Part shown: positions 54,892 through 64,000 of the stretch, piece by piece
How positions within the stretch are numbered: the stretch's first letter is position 1
Layout of the letters: every line of letters starts with the position of its first letter
Source of the DNA: DATADW01 sp963733905
GTDB lineage: Bacteria > Actinomycetota > Acidimicrobiia > Spongiisociales > DATADW01
Direction of reading: 5' to 3'
Length of the DNA: 64,000 nucleotides
Assembly: GCA_963733905.1 (NCBI GenBank)
Contig: CAVTEU010000003.1
Coordinates: 124,001 to 188,000, forward strand
Translations under genes and position numbers: made by a program
Notes under the pieces: generated by a model
What the model saw: the letters and a program-made list of their open reading frames with translations, nothing else
Databases searched by the model: none
What the model was told of the DNA's origin: nothing

Positions 54892-54912
54892 CTACCACCT
54901 ACCACCTACCAC
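54892..54912. repeat. Heptanucleotide tandem repeat (CTACCAC)3
   Basis: Three perfect CTACCAC units end 5 nt before the stop codon of the glycerophosphodiesterase gene. It is the same unit as the degenerate one at 45046-45067. Confidence 0.75.
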
Positions 54913-54917
54913 TCACC

Positions 54918-55715
54918 CTAGTTCCACGGTCCTCCCTTGCCGCGGGCTAGGTAGACCTGCTTCACCAGGTCGATGCGGTCGGAGATGATCCCGTCCACTC
55001 CGAGGTCGAGCAGGCGGTTCATCTGGTCGGCTTTGTTGACGGTCCAGACGTGGACCTGGAGTCCGGCGGCGTGGGCGGCGTCGATGGTCTTGCGGTCCAC
55101 CACCCGGATCCCGCGATAGGTGATGGGCACCTGGAGAGCGTCCGCCGGAGTGTCCACGGGTCGACCCCTCCGGGCGGCCCACCAGACCCGGTAGGTCTCG
55201 CCCGATCCGGTCGAGGTGGCCGTCCTCTCCCCGGTGATTTCCCGAAAAGCCTGGAGCCTCTTGTCGGAGAAGGATCCGACGATCAACCGGTCCCACAGGT
55301 CGAGTCGATCGATCAGGTCGGCGACACTCTGTTCGATGCCGTCCTGCTTCAGGTCGAGGATCAGCACCGAATCGGGAAAGGTCATCGCCAGTTCCTCGAG
55401 CGACGGCACCGCGATTCCCTTCCCACGAGCAGGGAACCCGTTACGCGCTCCGAACCGGTACCCGGCGTCGAGGGCACGGAGTTGGTCGAAGGTCATCGCG
55501 GTGACCCGCCCTCGGCCATTGGTGGTGCGCAGCACCGAGTCGTCGTGGAAGCACACCACGACGCCGTCGGCGGTGACGTGGAGGTCGGTCTCCAGGTAGC
55601 GGAACCCGAGATCGACCGCCGCCTGGAAGGCGGGCATGGTGTTCTCCGGGTGGAAGTACCGGGTGCCGCGGTGGGCGATCGCCAGTGGGTGCTCGTGGGC
55701 GAGCGCCGGCCTCAT
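54918..55715 (-). CDS. Glycerophosphodiester phosphodiesterase
   Basis: 265-residue GDPD-family TIM-barrel enzyme that splits glycerophosphodiesters into glycerol 3-phosphate and an alcohol; intact. Catalytic features are AIAHRGTRYFHPENT with the first His-Arg, YLETDLHVTADGVVVCFHDD with the Glu-Asp metal pair and second His, LILDLKQDGIEQSV, and the final VWTVNKADQMNRLLDLGVDG IISDR block. There is no signal peptide, so the enzyme is cytosolic. The ATG at 55715 is preceded on the same strand by the RCC1/FN3 gene, 108 nt away. Confidence 0.93.
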   Translation of the reverse strand: MRPALAHEHPLAIAHRGTRYFHPENTMPAFQAAVDLGFRYLETDLHVTADGVVVCFHDDSVLRTTNGRGRVTAMTFDQLRALDAGYRFGARNGFPARGKGIAVPSLEELAMTFPDSVLILDLKQDGIEQSVADLIDRLDLWDRLIVGSFSDKRLQAFREITGERTATSTGSGETYRVWWAARRGRPVDTPADALQVPITYRGIRVVDRKTIDAAHAAGLQVHVWTVNKADQMNRLLDLGVDGIISDRIDLVKQVYLARGKGGPWN

Positions 55716-55823
55716 CCCCCGGGGTGTCCCGTGAGGCGGCGGTCGTGGTCGGCATCGCCGTGCAGCCGGTCGATCATGCCCCGCACGGTAGGCGGCTGCT
55801 TGCCGCCGCCTACCTGCCGACGA

Positions 55824-58135
55824 TCACCCGGCCTCCTCCACCACCACGTCGTCGAAGTTGACCGTCCAGGTCGCCGCAGAGCTGTTCCCCAACTCGACAC
55901 GGCCGACCGGGCTGCTGCCCGTGTTCGCCACCCAGGCGTTCACGATCCTGGTTCCGTCGCGGTACAGGTCCCAGGTACCCGCTGCGCCGACCGTCCCGCA
56001 TATTCGGATCTGGTGCCAGCCGGACCCGAGCGACACGCCCGACCAGATCTGAGCACCCGATACGTCCGACTTCAGCATGAGCACGCCCGCCGGGTTGAGA
56101 AACACCCGGCTGACCGCGCCGTTCGCCGCGGTCCGCAACCGGGCTAGCACGACCGAGCCGTTGACCGAGGTCGCATTCACCCGCATCGAGACGCACACCG
56201 ATCGACACAGTGGAAGGCAGATCCTTGGCCAGCAACGATGTCTGGTTGGCTGGTGGTCGATTTGGCGCTGGGCGCCGCCGGAGTTGCCACGTCGCCGCAT
56301 CGACGGTAAAGCGGGTGACCGTCGTCCACGCGCTGAGGCTCCCCGAAGAGAAGTCGTCAGAGAACACCACCGCGGACTCCTCGGGGACCACGATCGGGTC
56401 GGAGACCGGGCTGGGGTTGCTCACGTTCCCCGCCTCGTCAACCGCGGTGATCACATAGGTGTGGCTCGAACCAGGAGCCAGGTTGGTGTCGGTGAAGCTC
56501 ACCGTCCCCGTGGAAGCGCTCTGCACCGTTCCCACCTGGGAACCGTCGCGCACCACCCGGTAGGTGAGATTGCTGCTCACCGCATCACTCGAAGCCGCCC
56601 ACGACAGGTTGACCGTGCCGTCCTCGGTGGCGGTGCCCCCGGGCTTGCCCGGAACCGACGGCGGAGTCGTGTCCGCCTGCTCCTCGGGGACCACGATCGG
56701 GTCGGAGACCGGGCTTGGGTTGCTCACGTTCCCCGCCTCGTCAACCGCGGTGATCACATAGGTGTGGCTCGAACCAGGAGCCAGGTTGGTGTCGGTGAAG
56801 CTCACCGTCCCCGTGGAAGCGCTCTGCACCGTTCCCACCTGGGAACCGTCACGCACCACCCGGTAGGTGAGAGTGCTGCTCACCGCATCACTCGAAGCCA
56901 GCCCACGACAGGTTGACCGTGCCGTCCTCGGTGGCGGTGCCCCCCGGCTTACCCGGAACCGACGGCGGGGTCGTGTCCGGCTGCTCCTCTGGAAGCCCCA
57001 GCGACACGGTGAAGTCTCTCCCTCCCTCGACCTCGTCCGCACCGCTCAGGCCTGTGACCACGACCGGACTCCTCCGGTCGACCGTGGTCCCGTCTCCTAG
57101 CTGACCGAAGTCGTTGAGCCCCCAGGCGCGCGCCGTCCCGTTGGCCAGGACTGCGACAGAATGGTCACGTCCGGATCCGATCGACGACCACTCCTGACAG
57201 CCCAGGGACCTGTATCGGGCGGAGGCGCTGCGTCACGGTGCCGTCACCGAGCTGACCCCGGTAGTTCCGGCCCCAGGTGAAGACCCGTCCGTCGGAGGTA
57301 AGCGCCATCGAGTGGTGGGCGCCCGCCGACACACTGACCACGGCCGGGAGTCCGGTGACCTGAACCGGGCTGAGCCGGTCGATAGTGGTTCCGTCGCCTA
57401 TCTGGCCGTACTCGTTGTCTCCCCAAGCCCACACGGTGCCATCGCTGCGAACCGCCAGGCCGTGATCCCGACCCCCAACGACCGTGAGCACAGAGGTGAG
57501 GGTCCCGACCCGCACCGGCGTGGTACGAGTCTGGGTTGTCCCATCACCCAGCTCCCCGTCAGTGTTGAGGCCCCATGCCCACACGGTTCCGTCGGACTTT
57601 GATGGCGTAGCTCATGTCGCGACCGGCGGCGACGCGAACAACCGAACTCAAGGCTGGAGACCGTGACTGGGCTCCGCCTGGTGACCGTGGTTCCGTCGCC
57701 GAGTTGTCCAGTTGCGTTGAAGCCCCAGGAACGGACGGTGCCGTTGGAGAGCAGGGCAAGGCTGTGATAGTGCCCACCAGCAACTGAGACGACACCGGCC
57801 AACCCGGGCACGGGCACCGGCGTAGGTCTGTTGCTCGAGGTCCCGTCACCGATCTGCCCGAGGTCGTTGTGGCCCCAGATGACGACCGTTCCCCCGCTAC
57901 GAAGGGCTAGGGCGTGCTCCCGCCCACTCCCGAGGTCGATTGCGTCTGCCACCGACACCGGCCCAGCGGTGAGCCGCGGTGCCGTGGTTCCGTTGCCCAA
58001 TTGGCCGAACTCGTTGCCACCCCAACTCTGCGGTGCGTTGCCGGTCGCCGCTAGGGCCGGCGCCCCTGGTATGACCGCAGTGAGCGCGAACGCGGCGATA
58101 GCGGCGCGGGCTAACCCGCGACGAACAGAATTCAT
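55824..58135 (-). CDS. Secreted RCC1 beta-propeller/FN3 protein with LamG-like C-terminus (frame-broken)
   Basis: Exported protein of about 770 residues. The signal peptide is RGLARAAIAAFALTAVI, ending at GAPALAA. Seven RCC1 units follow (GGNEFGQLGNGT, GHNDLGQIGDGT, GFNATGQLGDGT, GLNTDGELGDGT, GDNEYGQIGDGT, GRNYRGQLGDGT, GLNDFGQLGDGT), exactly one full seven-bladed propeller. Then come two nearly identical FN3 modules (TYRVVRDGSQVGTVQSAS) and a jelly-roll domain (WTVNFDDVVVEEAG at the end). Breaks lie near 57660, 57600, 57170, 56900 and 56205. No sortase motif or anchor is seen. Such proteins bind ligands or other proteins at the surface; the partner is unknown. Confidence 0.78.
56377..56982. 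repeat. 303-bp tandem duplication encoding FN3 modules
   Basis: The segments 56377-56679 and 56680-56982 are nearly identical on the DNA level, with a period of 303 bp (101 codons). Each encodes one fibronectin type III module. The very low divergence points to a recent duplication or ongoing recombination. Confidence 0.85.
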
Positions 58136-58272
58136 GATTTCCCACTCCCGTGATATCCCTACCGCCCGGACCCCCATCCGGTAGGAAGCATGTTACGGAA
58201 GAGCGGGGCTAAGACTTGAGCGATTCCGCCGGGGCGAAGACATCTCCGACAGGAGCGGGCCTGATGCTCGGT

Positions 58273-59076
58273 CAGCGGAAATCCCGCGTCCACTGCTCTG
58301 AGCGCTCCCAAAGCTCCGCTGCCAAGGCTTCGTCCGAAGCCATGGAGGTAGGGCGCCGCTCGACATCACGGTCCCAATAGGACCCCGATCTGACCTCGTC
58401 CGCATCGCATAGCCGGACCACGTGGTGCTGCTCCTTCCTCCGGGGAGAGCATCGTTCTGGTCATCAGCCACCGGATGGGCTGTGGCACCGACCGCCACAG
58501 CCCGGTGGCGACGACACCAGGGTGCACGGTGGCGACCTCGACCAGTGGGTTGCGCCGTGCCAGTTCCCCGGCGTGGAGGATGTTGCACAGCTTGGAGACG
58601 GAGTACTCGGGGAAACCGGTGAGCGAGCGGGTCTTTCGTTTGACCGCATCCCAATCCGGCGGACGGGCCGAGCGGTGCGCCTCGCTGGCGACGATGACGA
58701 CACGGGGCGAAGCCGCCTCCAACAACCGTGGAAGCAACAACTCGAGCAGCAGGAAATGGCCGAGGTGGTTGACCCCGAAAGCCAACTCGAAACCGTCGGT
58801 GGTCGTGCCACGACCGGCCACCGCCGCGTCGGCGACGAGCAGGTCGACCGGCCCGGTGACGGCCCGTGCCGCCTCGGCCACCGACTGCAGCGAGCCGAGA
58901 TCGAGTGCGAGGAATTCGGCCGATCCGCCCGCCCGCGACACCTCCTCGGCCACTGGCCGTGTCCGCTCCTCGGACCGACCGGCCAACACAAGGCGCGTCT
59001 CCGGCCCGGCAAGAGCCAGCGCCGCAGCGCGTCCGATCCCAGAGGTTGCTCCCGTCATGAAGACGGTGCGAGACAT
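58273..59076 (-). CDS. SDR-family oxidoreductase (retinol dehydrogenase/protochlorophyllide reductase-like)
   Basis: About 265-residue short-chain dehydrogenase. TVFMTGATSGIGRAAALALA is the cofactor motif and LAGRSEERTRP suggests NADP. LGSLQSVAEAARAV, GVNHLGHFLLLELLLPRLL, the catalytic Ser in VVIVASEAHRSARPP and YSVSK complete the set. An extra base near 58428 shifts the last 50 residues; the repaired end is VVRLCDADEVRSGSYWDRD and WERSEQWTRDFR. The ATG at 59076 has a GAGAGG ribosome-binding site and lies 7 nt after the GerW-like gene. The substrate is unknown. Confidence 0.88.
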
Positions 59077-59083
59077 CAGCCTC

Positions 59084-59413
59084 TCAGCGGGACCGAGCCA
59101 CCGAGCGCCATGCCAGCAGGGCGATGATTGCGACGATCTGCATACCGAGCACGATCTTGTTGACATCCACGGCCGGCTGCCATGTGAGATCGCCGTCTCG
59201 GATAACCCATGCCCCGGCTGGCCGAGCCGTCACCCCATGGCCGGCGCCGGTTCCCTGGCTTCCGCTCTCGTCAGTACCAGTGCCACCACCGCCGCCGCCC
59301 GCCACACGGGCCGCGGGGATGATGAGCGCCCCGCCGCTCTCGATCGGCTCGCCGTAGACCCGGCTCACCGAGATCGAATCGTTTGCCTTGCCAAGAAGTT
59401 CGTCGACATCCAT
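59084..59413 (-). CDS. GerW/YtfJ-family protein
   Basis: 109-residue protein of the GerW (YtfJ) family. MDVDELLGKANDSISVSRV and VYGEPIESGGALIIPAARV are the conserved N-terminal block, followed by a Gly-rich loop (AGGGGGGTGTDESGSQGTG), VTARPAGAWVIRDGDLTW and a C-terminal hydrophobic helix (LGMQIVAIIALLAW). In Bacillus the protein affects spore germination, but the family is widespread in non-sporulating bacteria, including Actinomycetota. The ATG at 59413 has an AGGAGC ribosome-binding site. It lies between hutI and the SDR. Confidence 0.85.
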   Translation of the reverse strand: MDVDELLGKANDSISVSRVYGEPIESGGALIIPAARVAGGGGGGTGTDESGSQGTGAGHGVTARPAGAWVIRDGDLTWQPAVDVNKIVLGMQIVAIIALLAWRSVARSR

Positions 59414-59450
59414 ATTGGGCTCCTCTTTCGAAGGTCTCAATCGCCGCGTC

Positions 59451-60804
59451 TCAACCGGAGACTACGACACCCCGCTTCACCACCTTCCAGGTGTGATCGG
59501 CATCGGGACGGTAGGAGAGATGGAGGTGGGAGTCCGCATCGAGCACCACCATGTCGGCCAGGGCCCCGGTCCCGAGTCGCCCCCGGTCGGGGAGTTCGAG
59601 AGCGATCGCCCCGCCCCGGGTAGCAGCCCACAGCGCCTCCTCCGGCGAGAGGCCCAGCTCGAGCACGCCGAGTGCAACGACGAATGGCATCCGCTCCACG
59701 AACGACGTCCCGGGGTTGCAGTCGGTCGCCAGTGCCACGGTGACCCCCTCGTCCCACAGCGTGCGGGCGGGCGGGGTAGTGCCCAGCGACAACGATGCAG
59801 CAGGGAGGAGCACCGCCGCCACGCCAGCCTCAGCCAGTGAGCGCCGCCTGATCCCTGGTGCAGTGATCGAGATGGTCGGCAGAAGCCGCCTGCAACTCGA
59901 CGGCCAACTCGACCGCCCCGACATCCGCCAGTTGTCCGGCGTGGAGCCGGGGCCTGAGCCCGTGCTTCACCCCGGCCTGGAGCACCCGCCGCGCCTCGTC
60001 CGGATCGAAGGCTCCCAGGTCGCAAAAGACATCGCAGAACCGGGCCAGCGGAGCGCAGACCGGGAGCATGTCCTGGGTCACCGTCCACAGATATGCCTGG
60101 CGGAGATCCTCGAACTCCTCGGGTATGGCGTGGGCCCCGAGGAATGTAGGAACCACATCGATCGGAAGTCGCTCCCCTATCTCGTTGGCCACCTCGAGGA
60201 GGTGAACCTCGGTGAGAGGATCGAGCCCGTACCCGGACTTGACCTCGACCGTGGTTGTCCCCGCGGCGAGCATCCGCCCCGCTCGGGCGATGGCCTCTTC
60301 CGCCAGAGAATCAGGCCCGGCCTGGCGGGTGGCGGCGACGGTCGACCGGATCCCCCCTCCGGCCGCTGCGATCTCCTCGTACCGCTCTCCGCGCCTCCTC
60401 CTCCCGAACTCGATCGAACGGTCGCCGGCGAAGACGAGGTGCGTATGGGAGTCGACGAATCCCGGGATGACCGCTCTTCCTTCGCAGTCGAGCTCGGGAA
60501 GGCTGCGGTAGCGGTAGGGAAGAGCCGCCACCGGACCAGCCCACGACACCTTCCCGTCGCGGACGGCTAGGGCGGCATCGGGGATCTCGCCGATCAGGTC
60601 GCCACCGACGGGATCGTTGGTGACCAGCCGTCCGATCCCGCTCACCAGCAGGTCGCCGTCGAACCTGGGATCGGTCCGTTCCCGGCTGATCTGGATCGCC
60701 AACTCGGCACATTCGGGGCAGATGCCCACCCCGCCCGGCCCGGCGACCAGGGTGGGAAGCTCGATGTCGCGCCGCCCACAGAAGCTGCATCGCCCGGCGG
60801 CCAC
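59451..60804 (-). CDS. hutI: Imidazolonepropionase with N-terminal ClpX-type zinc finger
   Basis: Third enzyme of histidine degradation (opens imidazolonepropionate to formiminoglutamate). Residues 1-40 resemble the ClpX zinc-binding domain: Cys 6, 9, 29 and 32 in GRCSFCGRRDIE and VGICPECAELA. Then comes the amidohydrolase: SGIGRLVTNDPVGG, metal His in GFVDSHTHLVFAGDRSIEF, VEVKSGYGLDPLTEVHLLEV, HAGQLADVGAVELA, and ALATDCNPGTSFVERMPFVV with the metal Asp. An extra base near 59850 breaks the frame before LAEAGVAAVLLPAAS. The finger and enzyme are in one uninterrupted frame. The start ATG is 3 nt from the hutU stop. Confidence 0.9.
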
Positions 60805-60807
60805 CGT

Positions 60808-62526
60808 TCAGCGCCCGTCCCCGGTTCGGTCCTGTGGGTCTGACGGCCGGAGGGCACTGTTCGGTCCCATCGGGACCCGGATACCCCTCTCCTCGGCGAC
60901 CTGGCGGGCGCGGTCATACCCGGCGTCGGCGTGCCGCATCACCCCGGTGCCCGGATCGTTGGTGAGGACCCTCTCCAGACGAACCGCTGCCTCGTCGCTG
61001 CCATCGGCCACCACCTGGGCTCCGGCGTGGATCGATTTGCCCATCCCTACCCCGCCGCCGTGGTGGACCGCCACCCATGCCGCCCCCGAGGCGACGTTGA
61101 GCAGGGCGTTGAGAATCGGCCAATCGGCGATGGCGTCGGATCCGTCCGCCATGGCCTCTGTCTCCCGATAGGGAGATGCGACCGAGCCCGAGTCGAGATG
61201 ATCACGCCCGATGACGATCGGGGCGCTCACCTCACCCGACCGGACCAGGTGGTTGAAGGCAAGCCCGGCCTGGTGGCGCTCCCCGTAGCCAAGCCAGCAG
61301 ATCCGGGCGGGGAGGCCCTGCACCGGCACCCGGTCCCGGGCGAGCTCCAGCCACCGCTGCAACCCGGCATCGTCCGGGAACAACTCGCCGACCGCCCGGT
61401 CGGTGGCGGCGATGTCGGCTGGGTCTCCGGAAAGCGCCACCCAACGAAAGGGGCCCTTCCCCTCGCAGAACAGCGGCCTCAGGTAGGCAGGGACGAACCC
61501 GGGGTACTCGAAGGCATCAATGAAACCTCCGGCCAGGGCCTCGCCCCTGAGGTTGTTGCCGTAGTCGAACACCTCGGCGCCGGCCCGATGGAACCCGACC
61601 ATCGCCTCGCAGTGCCGCGCCATCGACTGGCGGGCCTCCTCGACATACCTCCCCGGGTCCTTCCCTCGCAGCTCGGCCGCCTCCTCGAGGCTCAGCCCGG
61701 CGGGGATGTAGCCGTTGAGCGGGTCGTGGGCCGAAGTCTGATCGGTGACAATGTCGATGTCGACACCGCGCCCCAGCAGCTCGGCGACGGCATCGGCAGC
61801 GTTGGCCTCGACGCCAACCGATAGGGGCCGGCGCTCCCGCTTTGCGGAGACCGTCAGTTCCAGGGCCTCGTCGAGCGACGGGGCGAACTCGTCGAGGTAC
61901 CCGTCACGGAGGCGACGCTCGATCCGGGCGGGGTCAACCTCGATGCACAGCGCCACCCCACCGTTCATGGTCACGGCGAGCGGCTGCGCTCCGCCCATCC
62001 CACCGAGCCCGGCGGTGAGCGTCAGCGTCCCGGCCAACGTCCCACCGAACCGCTGCTCGGCGACGGCGGAGAAGGTCTGATAGGTGCCCTGGAGGATGCC
62101 CTGGGTGCCTATGTAGATCCAAGAGCCGGCGGTCATCTGCCCGTACATGGTGAGACCGGCCGCCTCCAGCTCCCAGAAATGCTCCCAATCGGCCCAGTCG
62201 GGGACGAGCAGGCTGTTGGCGATCAGGACCCGTGGGGCCATCGGGTGGGTGCGGAACACGCCGACCGGCTTTCCCGACTGGACCAGGAGGGTCTCGTCGT
62301 CCTCGAGATCGAGCAGGGTGGCGACGATGGCGTCGAAGGCCTCCCACGACCTGGCGGCGCGCCCCCGCCCTCCATAGACCACGAGCTCATCGGGGTTCTC
62401 GGCCACCTCTGGGTCGAGGTTGTTCTCGAGGCACCGCAGCGCCGCCTCCTGGAGCCACCCCTTGGCCCGGAGCGTCGATCCCCTCGCGGCGCGCACCGTT
62501 CGCACAGAGAACACGGTACCTACCAT
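60808..62526 (-). CDS. hutU: Urocanate hydratase
   Basis: 572-residue NAD+-dependent urocanase, the second step of histidine degradation; intact. RGSTLRAKGWLQEAALRCLE at the N-terminus, TAGSWIYIGTQGILQGTYQT, GGMGGAQPLAVTMNGGVAL, VTDQTSAHDPLNGYIPAGLS and ICWLGYGERHQAGLAFN, with the active-site Cys, are diagnostic. HHGGGVGMGKSIHAGAQVV ends the catalytic part. ATG 62526 is used; the family core begins about 12 residues later. It directly precedes hutI on the same strand, so the two form an operon. hutH and hutG/F are not in the window. Confidence 0.95.
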   Translation of the reverse strand: MVGTVFSVRTVRAARGSTLRAKGWLQEAALRCLENNLDPEVAENPDELVVYGGRGRAARSWEAFDAIVATLLDLEDDETLLVQSGKPVGVFRTHPMAPRVLIANSLLVPDWADWEHFWELEAAGLTMYGQMTAGSWIYIGTQGILQGTYQTFSAVAEQRFGGTLAGTLTLTAGLGGMGGAQPLAVTMNGGVALCIEVDPARIERRLRDGYLDEFAPSLDEALELTVSAKRERRPLSVGVEANAADAVAELLGRGVDIDIVTDQTSAHDPLNGYIPAGLSLEEAAELRGKDPGRYVEEARQSMARHCEAMVGFHRAGAEVFDYGNNLRGEALAGGFIDAFEYPGFVPAYLRPLFCEGKGPFRWVALSGDPADIAATDRAVGELFPDDAGLQRWLELARDRVPVQGLPARICWLGYGERHQAGLAFNHLVRSGEVSAPIVIGRDHLDSGSVASPYRETEAMADGSDAIADWPILNALLNVASGAAWVAVHHGGGVGMGKSIHAGAQVVADGSDEAAVRLERVLTNDPGTGVMRHADAGYDRARQVAEERGIRVPMGPNSALRPSDPQDRTGDGR

Positions 62527-62591
62527 CCCGGCCTTCGCTCCCCGCTCTCGCGTGACTGAGAGCCGGAATCCGGCGCGCCAGCCACGCCAAA

Positions 62592-64000
62592 CTAGAGGGT
62601 CGTTGCCTGCTTGGCCCTGATGGTCAGCAGACCGGCGACGAGGACCAGCAAGGAGGCGCCCAGTCCGGTGAGCACCGCGGGTCCGCGGGCACCTTGGCTC
62701 TCGACCATATACAGACCAAACCCCCACCACCCAGCGAGCCCGACCAGACCAAGCCCGAGGAGCAGGCCGGAGCAGAGCCCGCGGCGCCCGGGGCGACGCA
62801 TCGCTGTCGCCGCGGCGATGACGAGCACCGCCATACCGACCCGGTGCAGCGGTTCGATGCTCCAGTGCACCGCCAGCGAGCCGGTCACGCCAAATGGCTT
62901 GATGGGGATGACCAAGGCCGCCAACAGGAGTAGCGCCGCCCCTGACAAAGCAAGCAGCATCGGCATGACGCCGAATGTGGCATCGCCCTCAGATCGCGCA
63001 GCGGACTTCCAGAAGCAGGCGCCGGCGGCGAGCCCGGCGAGACCACCGGCGACGCCGGCAAAGATGCCGAACGAGGGACTGGAGATGTAGAGGATCGTGT
63101 GCTCGGTCCAGACGCTGCGCACGAATGACAGATAGAACAGCGTGGCGTACGTCGCCATCGCCAGCAGGAGCCCGAGCGGGACTCCATTGCCTCCACGCGC
63201 CAGGACGACTCCGCAGACGGCGATGACGATCCCAGCGATGGCCAGTGTCCAGAACCACGATGATTGCTCGACCAGGTTGACGCTGGTGTCGCCGGCGTTG
63301 AACGGGATCACCACTGAGGCGATCAGCAGCAACCCCGAGACCACGGCCAGAACTGAGACCCCACACCATCCTCGGATCCCTCGAATCGGTGGCCGCCACC
63401 GGCAGGACCGTCGATGGTTCCTGCTCTCCCACCGGCGGCGACTCCGGCGGCTGAGACACTGGCACCGGCTCTGGGACCGGCTCAACCGCCGGCTCCGCTG
63501 GGGCGGCGGGTTCGAGATCGGTGACAGGCGGGGCAGCAGTCTCCACGACCGGCTCCGGCTCGGGCGACGATTTCGGCGCCGCCCGTGTCGTCGTCATCCG
63601 GAAGAGCCGACCGTTGGGCGATCTCATGTAGAGCACGGGCACCGCCCACTCCAGGACGTGATCGGCGGCGAAGAGCGAACGACGCGCCTCGGTGAGAGCG
63701 GCGTCGACCGGGAGGCCGCCGGTCGCCGCCCCGTAGAACTCCTGGGCGAACAGAATCGCCGCCCGGTCCGTGATGGGGAACTGCATGGCGATCACCGCCG
63801 GGATCCCCTGCTGCACCAGGCTCTGCGCCGCCCCGGCAAAGGGATCGGTCGTCGACCCCCGGGCGCCCTCGCAGGCGTTGAGCAGGGCGAGACGGAGCGG
63901 CCGGTACCCGTGGAGGATCACCCCCAGGTCCTGACCCGACACCAGTCGGCCGCGGCCTTGGTCGTCCTCCAGCACCAGCGCCCCGTCGTCGGCCCGGGGC
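62592..64000 (-). CDS. CHAT-domain (caspase-like) protein with C-terminal membrane domain (5' part beyond the window)
   Basis: The N-terminal part is cut off by the right edge. The visible part begins inside a CHAT peptidase domain: LALLNACEGARGS holds the catalytic Cys, followed by AQSLVQQGIPAVIAMQFPIT and AAILFAQEFYGAATGGLPVD. The His motif would lie beyond 64000. Next is a Pro/Glu-rich linker (EPVPEPVPVSQPPESPP), then, after a break near 63370, eight hydrophobic helices (VSVLAVVSGLLLIASVVIPF first, VLTGLGASLLVLVAGLLTI last) ending at 62592. CHAT proteases act in several bacterial signalling and defence systems; the membrane tail is unusual. Confidence 0.82.

Noticed and set aside
54615..54917. 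A small RNA or riboswitch in the gap after leuD
   Set aside because: The gap holds heptamer repeats and one hairpin but no conserved aptamer-like pattern or promoter that could be recognised.
1..64000. tRNA or rRNA genes
   Set aside because: No T-loop/acceptor pair with cloverleaf pairing or rRNA-like segment was recognised on either strand by eye; a tRNA scan was not possible here.

Overview
The window reads as chromosome of a high-G+C Gram-positive bacterium of the Actinomycetota, most likely an uncultured, Acidimicrobiia-like lineage. The lineage is an inference. It rests on strong GC bias, GTG/TTG starts, a membrane pyrophosphatase, threonine-rich lipoproteins, and gene neighbours that recall the Mycobacterium region with topA, a DUF1998 helicase and a compact Tad pilus locus. 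No rRNA, tRNA, phage, IS element or CRISPR array was seen. Many conserved genes are broken by single-base indels, and most breaks are healed by removing one base. This looks like residual insertion-type sequencing error rather than gene decay, so such genes are given here as single CDS with the break positions noted.

Layout. 1-2431 (minus): a three-subunit molybdenum hydroxylase (xanthine dehydrogenase type) and an XRE-cupin regulator. 2618-15022 (plus): a long co-directional catabolic and uptake cluster. It holds a double-cupin and a single-cupin protein, a nitrilase-superfamily amidohydrolase, a cyclase-family hydrolase, a BMP-type nucleoside-like ABC transporter, an isochorismatase-like amidase, a triple-RidA protein, a creatinase/M24 protein and an SDR. 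Together with the hydroxylase it looks like an uncharacterised route for importing and opening an N-heterocycle or ureide, and it is the best candidate here for an undescribed system. 15041-24229: a cyclase/ATPase/TPR regulator, a DHA2 exporter, a CNMP-domain histidine kinase overlapping a receiver-thioredoxin-reductase-like fusion, and a Pro/Thr-rich surface lipoprotein.

24344-34326: housekeeping genes (plsC-like, holB, tmk, an MFS carrier, topA, a PIN-PhoH ATPase, hppA). 34449-38901: an LCP-family protein, a small lipoprotein, a DUF1998 helicase and a YbaK-like protein. 38924-42852 (minus): a Tad/Flp pilus locus. 42996-50318 (plus): an ArsR-like regulator, an MFS carrier, a macro-domain protein, a hypothetical, a small membrane protein, a methyltransferase and a membrane phosphatase/sulfatase-fold protein. 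50272-52036 (minus): a BtuF-like protein and a beta-hydroxyacid dehydrogenase. 52112-54614: leuC, a PPOX-fold protein and leuD. 54918-64000 (minus): a glycerophosphodiesterase, a secreted RCC1/FN3 protein, an SDR, a GerW-like protein, hutI (with a ClpX-type zinc finger), hutU, and a CHAT-domain membrane protein running off the end.

Non-coding structure includes two inverted copies of a palindromic element of about 49 bp, heptanucleotide tandem repeats in several gaps, and promoter-like boxes placed only 6-8 nt before start codons, which suggests leaderless transcripts.
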